64,000 nucleotides of DNA from a virus. A program made the position numbers and the translations under genes. Within the stretch, counting starts at the first letter, position 1. Every line of letters starts with the position of its first letter. The notes below the pieces were generated by a model, which was not told where the DNA came from, did no database searches, and saw only the letters and a list, made by a program, of their open reading frames with translations. This document shows positions 1-8,491 of this stretch, piece by piece. Location: the IMG/VR virus record IMGVR_UViG_3300009105_000002, positions 1 through 64,000 of that record, one strand, 5' to 3'.

Positions 1-1
1 G

Positions 2-76
2 ATATTTGCTTCACGATATAAATTATATTTACCGACAGAAGAAGAATTAATCAGAGAGCTTAAAAGACAACGTTAA
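2..76 (+). CDS. C-terminal end of a DUF1016/YhcG-like nuclease (partial)
   Basis: An open frame enters from the left edge and stops at 74-76. Its last residues read RYKLYLPTEEELIRELKRQR, which resembles the usual end of DUF1016 (YhcG, PD-(D/E)XK superfamily) proteins, where a YxLYLPxEEEL motif is followed by a charged helix. Only 24 residues are visible, so the family call rests on this short motif. It is the only gene left of the first dif-like site and may be chromosomal or belong to another mobile element. Confidence 0.5.
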   Translation: MFASRYKLYLPTEEELIRELKRQR

Positions 77-125
77 TCAAAAACTTGCACCACCAGTGCA
101 AGAAATTATATATAACCTATTGTAG

Positions 126-150
126 AATTCCCAGACAATGTCTGGGAATT
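126..150. repeat. Perfect 12-bp inverted repeat with 1-bp spacer
   Basis: AATTCCCAGACA is followed by one base and then TGTCTGGGAATT. It lies 50 bp after the stop codon of the truncated gene. No T-run follows, so an operator or a recombinase/replication protein site is as likely as a terminator. Confidence 0.8.
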
Positions 151-154
151 TATC

Positions 155-210
155 AACCCCAGAGGTTTATATCGACCCCTGATTGTGGGTTCTAGGGGGT
201 CGATGGGGTT
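155..210. repeat. Nested inverted repeat overlapping G-runs
   Basis: ATCGACCCC (171-179) pairs with GGGGTCGAT (196-204), and the outer AACCCC (155-160) pairs with GGGGTT (205-210). The right arm is part of a G-run series, so the hairpin and a G-quadruplex would be mutually exclusive structures. Confidence 0.7.
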
Positions 211-219
211 TGTAGGGGG
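187..219 (+). other. Canonical G-quadruplex motif
   Basis: Four G-runs of 3, 5, 4 and 5 bases (187-189, 195-199, 205-208, 215-219) are separated by loops of 5, 5 and 6 bases on the plus strand. This fits the usual G3+N1-7 rule. It sits about 240 bp from the dif-like site in a gene-free stretch. Confidence 0.65.
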
Positions 220-316
220 TGTGAATATAGCCCTGTAGGGGAGAGGCATAACTTGCCAATCTAGTAATAATCCTGCCATAAGGGCCTGAAAGGGGCCTAA
301 TTAAGCCTAATAGACG

Positions 317-372
317 CATAGAGACAGTTTCCTATGATGGACTAACATGTGGAGATGGAAACAGTCTCTATG
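317..372. repeat. Long imperfect inverted repeat next to the attachment region
   Basis: CATAGAGACAGTTTCC (317-332) and GGAAACAGTCTCTATG (357-372) are inverted copies with one mismatch across 16 bp, separated by 24 bp. It ends 12 bp before the perfect DnaA box at 385-393. It could be a protein-binding site or a hairpin used in replication; no T-run supports termination. Confidence 0.75.
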
Positions 373-380
373 AGCAAAAT

Positions 381-488
381 AGTGTTATCCACAGGGTTTT
401 CACAAATAGCTGTAAGTCGTTGAGCCATATATACTTGCGGCAGTTTAATTTATATAGGCAAGTTAACATAAGATACATTTTAAAAAGT
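381..488 (+). repeat. Element copy 1: DnaA box, inverted repeat, dif-like XerC/XerD site (left boundary of phage 1)
   Basis: TTATCCACA (385-393) is a perfect DnaA box. An inverted repeat follows (GTAAGT near 412, ACTTGC near 433). The block ends in a dif-like site: XerD-like arm AGTTAACATAA (461-471), 6-bp centre GATACA, XerC-like arm TTTTAAAAAGT (478-488). The first 13 bp and the 21 bp at 459-479 are identical to those at 42660-42758, with exactly the same spacing; the bases between match only partly. The inverted repeat is kept by paired changes. The XerC arm differs between copies, as expected for junctions of an element that uses the host Xer recombinases. Confidence 0.7.
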
Positions 489-520
489 ATTTTATAACTG
501 TTTAATTAATCTAAACAGCT

Positions 521-557
521 AAGCCAAGCAGGATCAAATTCTTGCTTGGCTTTTTTA
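521..557 (+). terminator. Rho-independent terminator
   Basis: AGCCAAGCA pairs with TGCTTGGCT and is followed by a T-rich tract (TTTTTTATTTTT). It lies between the dif-like site and the endolysin gene and would stop transcripts entering from the left flank. Confidence 0.8.
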
Positions 558-577
558 TTTTTAGGGAGGTGCTTCTT

Positions 578-1036
578 ATGACATTCGAATGGAAAGAATG
601 TCCAAACTTACCAAACCCAAAATGGTTTATACCTTTACTTATTATATTCCTCTTTATAGTGTTTTTCTGCTCACTTGCTTTTGCAGAGGAAATAACAGCT
701 CCACCAATTTGGAAAGTTTTAATGGCAGAAGCAGTATCAGAAGGTTATGACGGCATGTACGCTGTAGCATGCGTCATAAGAAATCGAGGGGGTGATTTAC
801 GTGGATTTATGGGAGCGAAAAGATCAGATCTGGACGAATTTTGTAATCGCCAGGGTAAGAGACATATTGAGATGGCGAAACGAATTGAGACTCTTGTATT
901 TAAAAATAACGCTAAAGATATTACAGGTAAGGCTACGCATTTTGAAAACGTGGGGAAATATGGAACACCCTATTGGGCTAAGGAAATGGTAGTCACATGT
1001 AAAATTGGCAAACACACATTCTTTACAAGGAGGTGA
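578..1036 (+). CDS. Exported cell-wall hydrolase, SleB/Hydrolase_2-like endolysin
   Basis: This 152-residue protein starts with a hydrophobic segment (about residues 17-36) ending in SLAFA-EE, a plausible Sec signal or signal anchor. The mature part follows the SleB-type pattern: AVACVIRNR early, then GKATHFENV, TPYWAKEM and a terminal IGKHTFF. The family cleaves peptidoglycan (lytic transglycosylase or amidase type). ATG 578 is chosen because GGGAGG lies 6 bases upstream; the upstream in-frame start at 542 lies inside the terminator. Placing lysis first, next to the left end, is consistent with a phage genome opened at its attachment site. Holin-like genes lie at the other end (38529-39088). 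Confidence 0.75.
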   Translation: MTFEWKECPNLPNPKWFIPLLIIFLFIVFFCSLAFAEEITAPPIWKVLMAEAVSEGYDGMYAVACVIRNRGGDLRGFMGAKRSDLDEFCNRQGKRHIEMAKRIETLVFKNNAKDITGKATHFENVGKYGTPYWAKEMVVTCKIGKHTFFTRR

Positions 1037-1042
1037 TATCCA

Positions 1043-1360
1043 ATGACAGCAAAAGAAAGAACTAGAAAGACAATCCACGAGTTATACGAGAAATACTATG
1101 CCGACAGAAAAAACGGCAACAATGGTAACGGCAAAATAGCCATAGGAATGAAGCGACACCTGCTAGGCTCTTCAAGAAATGACTTAGTGTTACAAGCTAA
1201 ACAACGCGGGATAAAGAATTTCAGAGTCATGAATAAGGAACAGCTGACCGAGATTCTACAAGAAGATACAACGGTAGAGCGCGCACAAGAAATAGCGAAT
1301 CAGGCGGTTAGTCGCTGGAAGGCAGGCTGGAGCAAAAATAAGGCGGTGATAAAGCAATGA
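1043..1360 (+). CDS. Small basic phage protein, possible SAP/Rho-N-like helix pair
   Basis: This 105-residue charged protein has a strong ribosome site (AAGGAGGTGAT) before ATG 1043. Around residues 52-76 the sequence NDLVLQAKQRGIKNFRVMNKEQLTEIL looks like the two-helix SAP or Rho N-terminal fold, which often binds nucleic acid. The rest is not recognised. It sits just after the endolysin and overlaps the next small gene by 4 bp, suggesting coupled translation. The function is unknown. Confidence 0.6.
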   Translation: MTAKERTRKTIHELYEKYYADRKNGNNGNGKIAIGMKRHLLGSSRNDLVLQAKQRGIKNFRVMNKEQLTEILQEDTTVERAQEIANQAVSRWKAGWSKNKAVIKQ

Positions 1361-1473
1361 ATGATTATTACAAGGATAGATTAAAGGATGCGGAGTTTAG
1401 CGCAAAAGTCATAGCAATATGTATAATCTTGGCGGGTTTATTGACATCAATCTGCATGCTTTTTGATTTATAA
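1357..1473 (+). CDS. 38-residue single-span membrane peptide
   Basis: ATG 1357 overlaps the stop of the previous gene (ATGA arrangement). The product is a short charged head (MNDYYKDRLKDAEF) followed by one hydrophobic helix (residues about 17-37, ending LFDL). Overlap with the upstream gene and a clear membrane segment support it. It may be a small lysis helper, but nothing specific shows this. Confidence 0.5.
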   Translation: MNDYYKDRLKDAEFSAKVIAICIILAGLLTSICMLFDL

Positions 1474-1537
1474 AGAGGAATTTGGATTATAAAAAGAACT
1501 CGGCATATAAGATAGAACAATATTTTGGAGGTTTGAT

Positions 1538-2632
1538 ATGAGAGCGAGCGCACTTCCCATAGTTTCAAAATGCAGAGGATCCCACAAGCTTACGAAGGGA
1601 CATGGATCCGTAATCTCCAGGCTCGGAACAGCGTTCCACGAAGCAGCCAGGGCCCAAGTTTTACATGAACCGATGGACATGGCGGGCTTGACAATTAGAT
1701 ACGGCCTGACAGAGGACGAAATAAGGAGCCTGAGGGCCGGGCTTTACAACCTTATTATAAACATCCCTGAAGGAGCAACGGTTCTGGCTGACAATACGCA
1801 ACTCATAGGGCTGAACGGAAAGCTAAGCGGGACCCCAGATCTGGCTGTCTATCACAAAAAGACAGTTCTTATCGTAGATTGGAAATCCGGATGGGGTGAC
1901 GTGGAACCTCCAGAGACTAACAATCAAATAATAAGTTATGCAATTTTGATTTTGGAAGAACTGGAAAAAAAGGGTCTCGAGATCCATGGCTTTAATCTGA
2001 TGATCGTGCAGCCAAAGCTCGGCCAGGTAAAGAGCGTAAACATGACACCGGAACAGATTCGAGCGCTGGCCAAAGACATCGAGACAATTATCGATGAGGC
2101 AGAGAAAGAAGGCGAGCCAGAATTTACAACAGGGCCATGGTGTGCGGCGTGTTTTAAAAGCATGAACTGCCCAGCCTTCGCGGGCCAGGTGCAGGCCCTG
2201 GCAAAGTTTCTGGTGCCAGGCTCCGAGCTCGAGGCAAAGACAGCTGTGGCTGCCCTGCTGCCATTCGCTAAGGCCTGCAGTTTTATGGCCAAGAAGATAG
2301 AAGATCTTGCCAAGGCTTATGTCGATAAGCATGGTGAGCTGAACTTGGGTTATAGCCAGAAATACATCAAGGCAATCGACCAAAGAAAGGAGGTAGAAGT
2401 AAGAAAAGCATTGCGTATTTTAAAGGAATACTTTCCAGAGGATCAAATCTTTGATGAGTGTATATCGATAAGTCTCACCAAGATCATGAATCTGGCGAAG
2501 GCAACAAAAAGGGGACTGACGACAATTTTAAGTAACAGGCTGACCCAGGAGGGAGCAATAACACAAAAGCCTATAACGTCGTATCGCATAATTAAAGGAG
2601 GAGATAATGGTAGAAAAGAAAGCCTTGAGTAA
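1538..2632 (+). CDS. PD-(D/E)XK exonuclease, Cas4/DUF2800-like, RecT partner
   Basis: This 364-residue protein begins after GGAGGTTTGAT. The nuclease core is visible: a glutamate-containing helix near residue 34 (GTAFHEAARA), then GTPDLAVYHKKTVLIVDWKSGW (about residues 107-128), giving the D...(D/E)xK motif, and a QiisYAIL helix after it. Cysteines in WCAACFKSMNC resemble the Cas4/AddB-type Fe-S cluster region, though only part of the set is obvious. The next gene, overlapping by 26 bp, is RecT, so the pair should act as a phage exonuclease and annealing system for double-strand end recombination. There is no trace of RecE itself. Confidence 0.8.
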   Translation: MRASALPIVSKCRGSHKLTKGHGSVISRLGTAFHEAARAQVLHEPMDMAGLTIRYGLTEDEIRSLRAGLYNLIINIPEGATVLADNTQLIGLNGKLSGTPDLAVYHKKTVLIVDWKSGWGDVEPPETNNQIISYAILILEELEKKGLEIHGFNLMIVQPKLGQVKSVNMTPEQIRALAKDIETIIDEAEKEGEPEFTTGPWCAACFKSMNCPAFAGQVQALAKFLVPGSELEAKTAVAALLPFAKACSFMAKKIEDLAKAYVDKHGELNLGYSQKYIKAIDQRKEVEVRKALRILKEYFPEDQIFDECISISLTKIMNLAKATKRGLTTILSNRLTQEGAITQKPITSYRIIKGGDNGRKESLE

Positions 2633-3704
2633 AACGGAAGGCACGGGAGATATCCGAAGCCTTATACAATCGGATGCAGGAAAGAAACAATTTGCGCTCG
2701 CATTACCAAAGCACATAAAGCCGGACAGGTTTGTAAGGGTAGCACTTACGGCGTTCACCAAGAACCCAAAGCTGTTGAGTTGTACCAAAGAAAGCCTTTT
2801 ATCCGCGCTTTTAGATTGCTCATCCATGGGCATAGAACCGGATGGCAGAAAAGCTCACCTTATACCTTATAACGATAAAAAGAACAATCGAATTATTTGC
2901 ACGCTTATCGTCGATTATAAGGGCCTGGTGGATATCGCCAGGAGATCCGGAGAGATAGCCGATATCCATGCGGACGTGGCATGCGAGAATGATAAATTTG
3001 AATGCAGCTATGGAACAGATTCTAAGCTTACCCATGTCCCGGCGCGCAGCAATAGAGGCAAAGTCGTTCAAACCTATAGCTTTGTAAGACTGAAGGACGG
3101 ATCCTCGAGCTTCGAGGTTATGAATATCGAAGAGATAGAGAAGATCAGGACCAGATCGAAGGCAGCAAACAACGGACCATGGGTTACGGACTGGAACGAG
3201 ATGGCGAAGAAGACAGTCTTCCGAAGGCACTCAAAATGGCTTCCGGAATCACCAGAGATGCAGATGGCCCTGGAGAAAGATTGGGATAAGCCTACGGATA
3301 TATTTTCCCCAGGAGATATCGCAGCTCCGATGGTCGGTTTAAGGAATGACAAAAAAAACAAACCACAGCCGGCGATAGATGTACAGGCAGGCCCGGGAGC
3401 AAAAACAGAAAAACCCGAGGAACAACAACAGGCTAAGCAATTTATGCCGTCGCCTTCGGACTTGACAAAGACATCCTCGACTGTCATGAAGCGCGAGATC
3501 ATGGCCATGATAAGAGACGTTGTAGGAGAAGATGAGAAGGCGGTAGCGGATACCCTGATGGCCTACACGACGTACATAGGAGGAAACGGAGTGAAGGTAA
3601 TGGGAATAAGAGATATAAATGACCAGTTATTCAACGACGAGTGGGTCGTAAGAGCGCATGAGAAACTGGCGAAGTCTTATATCGAGAGGGCAGGGAAGAA
3701 ATAA
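2607..3704 (+). CDS. recT: RecT-family single-strand annealing protein
   Basis: The 365-residue product matches RecT over residues about 10-220: KKQFALALPKHI and RFVRVALTAF near the start, LLSALLDCSSMGIEPDGRKAHLIPY, then VDYKGLVDIARRSGEI, WNEMAKKTVFRRHSKWLP. These are the conserved RecT blocks. The C-terminal part (about 235-290) is low-complexity and glutamine-rich, followed by a unique helical tail. The start has AAAGGAGGAG upstream and lies inside the exonuclease gene, so the two are translationally coupled. It anneals complementary single strands during phage recombination and replication. Confidence 0.92.
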   Translation: MVEKKALSKTEGTGDIRSLIQSDAGKKQFALALPKHIKPDRFVRVALTAFTKNPKLLSCTKESLLSALLDCSSMGIEPDGRKAHLIPYNDKKNNRIICTLIVDYKGLVDIARRSGEIADIHADVACENDKFECSYGTDSKLTHVPARSNRGKVVQTYSFVRLKDGSSSFEVMNIEEIEKIRTRSKAANNGPWVTDWNEMAKKTVFRRHSKWLPESPEMQMALEKDWDKPTDIFSPGDIAAPMVGLRNDKKNKPQPAIDVQAGPGAKTEKPEEQQQAKQFMPSPSDLTKTSSTVMKREIMAMIRDVVGEDEKAVADTLMAYTTYIGGNGVKVMGIRDINDQLFNDEWVVRAHEKLAKSYIERAGKK

Positions 3705-3767
3705 AGGGTTCAGGCTTTTGAAAGTTTTTGATTTAGGGGTTTATGAATACAGAAAAAAGGAGGAGCG

Positions 3768-3932
3768 ATGAAGATTAGATTTGACAAAAACGACGTGCAG
3801 GAGATCCTTAAAAGACATGTTGAGAAGATAATCCCAGGATCCAAGGTAACGGATATCAAAGATAAATACGATGACTATGAATGCATCGCAGAAATAGAGC
3901 CACAGAAAAAGGAAGAATTGATAACGACATGA
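3768..3932 (+). CDS. 54-residue acidic hypothetical protein
   Basis: A strong ribosome site (AAAAAGGAGGAGCG) precedes ATG 3768. The product begins MKIRFDKNDVQEILKRHVEKI and is rich in charged residues with no membrane segment. It fills the gap between recT and the next small gene. No family is recognised. Confidence 0.6.
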   Translation: MKIRFDKNDVQEILKRHVEKIIPGSKVTDIKDKYDDYECIAEIEPQKKEELITT

Positions 3933-3945
3933 CGGAGGAACTTGC

Positions 3946-4146
3946 GTGAGAATTTCTGAGATTAAAACAGGAGATTGGATTATAAATTTTAAAATTAAGC
4001 GAGCAAAACCTTGGTATGTTTGTGGAAAATATACAGGTTTTGTCGTAATGCGCCGTAGACCTAAAATCGGGAAGATAATATCTTTGATGCCAGGACAACT
4101 AAGAGATTTTAAAAAATTTTGTGAAAACTGCGGTGAACCAGTATAG
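3946..4146 (+). CDS. 66-residue hypothetical protein with paired cysteines
   Basis: It starts with GTG 3946 after GACGGAGGAAC. It is lysine- and arginine-rich and ends FCENCGEPV, so a single CxxC pair is present near the C-terminus. It lies 14 bp before the SMC-like ATPase gene. The function is unknown. Confidence 0.5.
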   Translation: MRISEIKTGDWIINFKIKRAKPWYVCGKYTGFVVMRRRPKIGKIISLMPGQLRDFKKFCENCGEPV

Positions 4147-4160
4147 GAGGGCTAAGAGCC

Positions 4161-5519
4161 ATGAAGATTTTGGAACTAAGAGCAGAGAACATAAAGAACC
4201 TGAAGGCGATTGAAATTAGGCCTGGAGATGATGCTGTAATACTTTCTGGAAAAAATGGAGCTGGAAAATCGGCGATCCTTGATAGTATTTTTATAAGTTT
4301 GACCGGCAAGAAGATCGAACAGCCAATCAGAAACGGAGAAAACCGGGCAGAGATAAACGTGGACCTGGGAGATTATAAGATCCGGAGAATCTTCACAGAG
4401 AAGTCGGATAGGCTCGAGGTATTAAGTAAGGAAGGCGCGGCCTTTAAATCACCGCAAACCTTGCTGAATGCGATATTCGGAGATTTATCCTTTGACCCGC
4501 TCGCCTTCTCTAACATGAAAGAGAAGCCTCAGCGAGAGCTTCTGGCCCAGCTTGTAGGTCTGGATTTTACGGAGATCGATGCAAAGAGGGTTGCCCTTTA
4601 CAACGAACGGACCGTAAAGAACAGGGAAATCAAAGGAAGCGATTCAGGACAATATAGGGATGATCCTAATGCGCCCCTGCCTCTGGAGAGCCTTGTAAGC
4701 AAGATGGAAGTGCCGAAGCCGGGCACGCCAAGACTGGAGATATCCATAGCCGAGGAGATAGCCAAGATCGAGGTCATTGAAGATAAGCGGGATAATTATC
4801 TGGATGCCTTAAAAGCAAAGGAAACTCTCGAGGCTGAGATAAAACAGACAGGAGAAGGCATAGAAAAAGAAGAGAAAGAATATAACCAGAAAATTAATGA
4901 GCTCATCGATGAGGTAGCCAGGATTAATGAGGAGATAGCGCGATTGCGGCGGGCAAAAAAAGACAATGCTGAGGGAGGAATTGCAGCCATAAACAAAACG
5001 TATGAAAAAATTCAAACCATGGCCATCCCTGAAGAAGTAAAACAAGAGGATATTGCAAAAGCGCGTCAGGCCTTGTCCGACATCGAGGCCACGAACATCA
5101 AAATCCGCAAGGCCATCGAATACGACAAGAAGCAGGCTGAGCTCAAAGAGGCCAAGCGCGTCATTAAGAACCTCGAGGACGGCATGATGAAGATAGAGAT
5201 CGAGAAGGACCGCAGGCTTAAAGAGGCGAAATTCCCGATCGAAAGCCTGAGTCTTACAGATACATGCGTCATTTATAACAATAAGCCTTTCAGTCAGCTA
5301 TCTACAGGAGAGCAAATCCGCATTTCAACTGCAATCGCCATGACGCTGAATCCGCAGCTCAAGATAATCCTTATCCGAGAAGGCTCCCTATTAGATTCCG
5401 AAGGATTGAAAGCAGTGACAGAGATTGCAAAAGGCAGAGATTACCAACTCTGGATTGAGAAAGTTTCTGACGATAAAGGCGTAGGCATATATATCGAAGA
5501 TGGGGAGATAAAAAGTTAA
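4161..5519 (+). CDS. SMC/Rad50-like AAA ATPase of phage recombination modules
   Basis: The 452-residue protein has Walker A GKNGAGKSAI at about residues 31-40, a central helical coiled-coil region (about 190-345) and the ABC-type signature LSTGEQIRIS near 386. The Walker B region reads LKIILIREGSLLD rather than a string of aliphatics plus DE, a form I associate with short phage members of this group. It follows exonuclease and recT and precedes a ParB-like gene, so it probably helps process or organise DNA ends, as Rad50/SbcC-like ATPases do. No SbcD-like nuclease is visible in the window. Confidence 0.8.
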   Translation: MKILELRAENIKNLKAIEIRPGDDAVILSGKNGAGKSAILDSIFISLTGKKIEQPIRNGENRAEINVDLGDYKIRRIFTEKSDRLEVLSKEGAAFKSPQTLLNAIFGDLSFDPLAFSNMKEKPQRELLAQLVGLDFTEIDAKRVALYNERTVKNREIKGSDSGQYRDDPNAPLPLESLVSKMEVPKPGTPRLEISIAEEIAKIEVIEDKRDNYLDALKAKETLEAEIKQTGEGIEKEEKEYNQKINELIDEVARINEEIARLRRAKKDNAEGGIAAINKTYEKIQTMAIPEEVKQEDIAKARQALSDIEATNIKIRKAIEYDKKQAELKEAKRVIKNLEDGMMKIEIEKDRRLKEAKFPIESLSLTDTCVIYNNKPFSQLSTGEQIRISTAIAMTLNPQLKIILIREGSLLDSEGLKAVTEIAKGRDYQLWIEKVSDDKGVGIYIEDGEIKS

Positions 5520-5552
5520 CTGATATAAAACCATGAAAGGAGGGTCAAGGAA

Positions 5553-7211
5553 ATGGGAGATCTAAAGAATATCTTATTGTCTGAAATAAGCGTATCAAAG
5601 CACAACCCGCGCAAGCATCTGGATGATGGAAAGATGCAGGATCTGATTAAGTCGGTTATTGAAAAGGGAGTAATCCAGCCGATACTTGTACGCCCTAAGA
5701 ACGGAAAGTGCGAGATAGTATACGGTGAGCGTAGATTCAAGGCGGCAAAAGAGGCGGGTCTTAAGGCGATACCGGCCGTTGTGAAGGATCTTGATGATAA
5801 GCAGGCGCTTGAATTTCAGGTGATAGAGAACCTGCAACGCGAGGACGTGCATCCTTTAGAGGAAGCAGAAGGGTACGAGGTATTGATGAAAAAGCACGGT
5901 TATAAAACCGTGGATGATATCGCAGCCAAAGTCGGAAAAAGCAGATCCTATGTTTACGGCCGGATAAAGTTATGTGATTTAATCCCAGAAAACCGTAAGC
6001 TATTTTATGCAGGTAAATTTTCGCCTTCCGTGGCGCTTCTCGTGGCCAGGGTACCGGCGCATCTACAGAAAGAAGCGGGTAATAAAGTCGCGTATGGACA
6101 GTACGGTCGCGGATATCCTATGTCCTACAGAGATGCAAAGGAATATATCCATGAACATTTTATGCTACAGCTCAAAGAGGCACAGTTTGACACAAAGGAG
6201 AAAGGCCTAGCCGGCAAGATATCCTGTGCGGAATGCCCAAAGAGGACAGGTAACCAAAAAGAGCTTTTTGAGGACGTAAACCGTGCAGACGTCTGCACTG
6301 ATCCGGCCTGTTTTGAGGCAAAGAAGAACGCCTTCACGCAGAGAACTATTGCAAAAATGAAAGCACAGAAGAAGGCCGTACTTTCCCAGGATGAGGCAAA
6401 AAAATTATTCCGGTATCAGAACGACGAAACCCCGGAGCATAAATATACCAACTTGGAAGATCAACACTACTATGGCGGTAAATATAGGGACCTGCGTGGC
6501 ATAGCTAGGGCTACCAAGGATCTGGAAATCGTCCACGCGGTGCAGCCATATTCCGGCAAGATCATCCAGATGGTCAAAAACGAGGACGTCCCCAGGATCC
6601 TTAAAAACGCAGGGATCAAGCCGGGTTCGGACGGCTCTTCAGGCAGAGACGCGAAATCCATGGCGCAGGCAAAGAAACAGAACCGGGTCAAAGAGGCAAA
6701 GAGAGGGTTTTGGATTAGCAAGGTCTCAATCGCCAAGGACCGCAGATGCATGAACGTAGTCATCTTGGACATCCTTTTGCATGACCTGGGGATAGGGGTA
6801 GCCAATTCACTCCTGCCGTTCAAGACCAGAGAGAGCTATTATCGCTCTTGGGATATACCAAAGCTATATGAACTCGGAGATGATGCTGTCCAGAAGTTAA
6901 TAGTCAAGGTTATATCCAAAAAGAGCGAATATCTCCTTGATGACGATTTAAAATTCCTATGTGGCGAGCTCGGGTTTGATATGTCCAGGGATTATGTGAT
7001 CACGGAGACATATCTCAATGCCATGACGAAAGACGAGCTGGTAAAACTGGCTAAAGAGATCGGGATGATAAAGGCACTGGAGGAGAAGAATATCGATTGC
7101 TCTGACATGGGTTCGGTGAAGAAAAAGGCGCTTGTGCAGGCGTTCCTAACATGGAACGGACTCAAGGGTAAGATTCCTAAGGAGCTCAGCGGCTCAAAAA
7201 AGAGGAAGTAA
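5553..7211 (+). CDS. ParB/Spo0J-family protein with cysteine motif
   Basis: This 552-residue protein starts after AAAGGAGGGTC. Residues about 5-95 are the ParB N-terminal domain: LSEISVSKHNPRKH, IQPILVRPKNGKCEIVYGERRFKAAKEAG and ENLQREDVHPLEEAEGY. A KorB/Spo0J-like helix-turn-helix follows (TVDDIAAKVGKSRSYVYGRIKL). Around residues 225-260 a CAECP...CTDPACF motif could bind zinc. The C-terminal half is unique. There is no ParA nearby, so classical partition is doubtful; many phage ParB-like proteins act in replication or regulation, and some ParB folds hydrolyse CTP or cut DNA. Confidence 0.8.
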   Translation: MGDLKNILLSEISVSKHNPRKHLDDGKMQDLIKSVIEKGVIQPILVRPKNGKCEIVYGERRFKAAKEAGLKAIPAVVKDLDDKQALEFQVIENLQREDVHPLEEAEGYEVLMKKHGYKTVDDIAAKVGKSRSYVYGRIKLCDLIPENRKLFYAGKFSPSVALLVARVPAHLQKEAGNKVAYGQYGRGYPMSYRDAKEYIHEHFMLQLKEAQFDTKEKGLAGKISCAECPKRTGNQKELFEDVNRADVCTDPACFEAKKNAFTQRTIAKMKAQKKAVLSQDEAKKLFRYQNDETPEHKYTNLEDQHYYGGKYRDLRGIARATKDLEIVHAVQPYSGKIIQMVKNEDVPRILKNAGIKPGSDGSSGRDAKSMAQAKKQNRVKEAKRGFWISKVSIAKDRRCMNVVILDILLHDLGIGVANSLLPFKTRESYYRSWDIPKLYELGDDAVQKLIVKVISKKSEYLLDDDLKFLCGELGFDMSRDYVITETYLNAMTKDELVKLAKEIGMIKALEEKNIDCSDMGSVKKKALVQAFLTWNGLKGKIPKELSGSKKRK

Positions 7212-7311
7212 ATTTATACGACGCTTGGTGGCCCTGACACAGCCTAAGTGCAGGAAAATACCTTCATATCAAACTGCAGCCAGCGCGTTAAAACCCGAAT
7301 AAAGGAGCGTT

Positions 7312-7917
7312 ATGGCAAGAAAAAGACAATTAGACCCGGAGTTCTTCAAGGATGAGGACATGGCGGATATCCCCTTTGAGGGCCGGCTATTCTACGCGGG
7401 CACCTGGTGCTTCTGCGAAGATACAGGGGTGTTCGAGGTTAAACATAGGACATTAAAGGCCGAGATATTCCCATATGATAACTTGGATACAAAGTCCTTA
7501 TATGAGCAGCTGAGAGATAAAGGGATGTATGTAGAATACAGTGTAAACGGCGCTATATACGCCTTTATAAGGGGGTTTCACAACAGGCAGACCATACAGT
7601 GGCCCTCGCAGTCTTTTTTGCCTCTACCGCCTAAGCCTTTTGTTGCCAGGATACCTTCAAAAATACGCAATCTCAATAAGTCCTCATTGAGCCTTCACGT
7701 AGCCCTCACTGAGCAATCAGCAAGAGTAGAGAAGAATAGAATAGAATTGAATAGAATAGAATTAATAGAATTAGATCATATAGATATCAATATAAATAGC
7801 CTTAAAAAACTCTTTAATTCAAAAACAAAACTTAAAGACCATCTCCTGAGGACAAGAGGTATGAAAGAAGAAAGAGTAGATGAGATTTTAAAGAAGCATT
7901 TCTCTAACTTAAAGTAA
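7312..7917 (+). CDS. Replisome organiser-like (DnaD/lambda O-like N-terminal) protein
   Basis: The 201-residue protein opens with MARKRQLDPEFFKDEDMADIP..., then RLFYAGTWCFCEDTGVFE and KAEIFPYDN, which is the winged-helix N-terminal pattern common in phage replication initiators. The C-terminal part is low-complexity (repeated RIELNRIELIELD) and ends in a short helical domain (LLRTRGMKEERVDEILKKHF). It would bind the phage origin or recruit host helicase. A 100-bp gap without genes precedes it. No helicase or polymerase is visible in this phage, so replication must lean on the host. Confidence 0.65.
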   Translation: MARKRQLDPEFFKDEDMADIPFEGRLFYAGTWCFCEDTGVFEVKHRTLKAEIFPYDNLDTKSLYEQLRDKGMYVEYSVNGAIYAFIRGFHNRQTIQWPSQSFLPLPPKPFVARIPSKIRNLNKSSLSLHVALTEQSARVEKNRIELNRIELIELDHIDININSLKKLFNSKTKLKDHLLRTRGMKEERVDEILKKHFSNLK

Positions 7918-7990
7918 TGAAAGATGTTATACGAGAAATAGGCATTATAAAGACGCAATGAATGTAACACTATAAAAAAAGGAGGATATT

Positions 7991-8254
7991 GTGAAACATA
8001 AACTTATAGGCAACTATCCAACTCGGGATGTATGGCTCGATGGTAAGTTGTTGGACCCAAAACCGAGCCAGGAACATAGGAATCATTCGCCTGATGGCTT
8101 TAATTGGGGATATGGAGGATCTGGGCCTGCACAGTTAGCCTTGGCAATAGTACTTAAGATAACTGGTAAACCAAACGGTTATCAAGAGCTTAAGTGGAAA
8201 GTTATCGCTATGTTACCGCAAGGCAAATCTTTTGTGACCGAATTCGAGCTATAA
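7991..8254 (+). CDS. DUF6166-like phage protein
   Basis: GTG 7991 follows AAAGGAGGATATT. The 87-residue product contains SPDGFNWGYGGSGPAQLALAIVL, the hallmark block of the DUF6166 group found in phages and plasmids. The biochemical role of this family is not known to me. It heads a run of very small genes between replication and packaging genes. Confidence 0.65.
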   Translation: MKHKLIGNYPTRDVWLDGKLLDPKPSQEHRNHSPDGFNWGYGGSGPAQLALAIVLKITGKPNGYQELKWKVIAMLPQGKSFVTEFEL

Positions 8255-8272
8255 AAAGGGGGTTGCAAAGCA

Positions 8273-8491
8273 ATGGCAGAGAAAGAGGTCATTTTATCAA
8301 ACGGCATAACAGTATTCTTGGATGATAATATTCAACCAACGAGCTGCAGGTCTTGCAACAAGATAATATGGTTTGCCAGGACAGCTTATAACAGGCATAT
8401 GCCTATCACAAAAAATGAGAATGGCGAATGGATATCGCACTTCCAGGATTGTCCGGCGGCTAAGTATCATAGGAAAGGGTGCAAAGGATGA
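8273..8491 (+). CDS. 72-residue protein with CRSC zinc-like motif
   Basis: ATG 8273 follows AAAAGGGGGTT. The sequence has TSCRSCNKIIWF and later FQDCPAAKYHRKGC, giving a CxxC plus further Cys/His that could form one zinc site. It overlaps the next gene by 4 bp. Function unknown. Confidence 0.6.
   Translation: MAEKEVILSNGITVFLDDNIQPTSCRSCNKIIWFARTAYNRHMPITKNENGEWISHFQDCPAAKYHRKGCKG

Noticed and set aside
5553-7211. Plasmid partition system (phage-plasmid)
   Set aside because: A ParB-like gene is present, but no ParA gene or parS-like repeat cluster is visible, so stable plasmid life is not supported.
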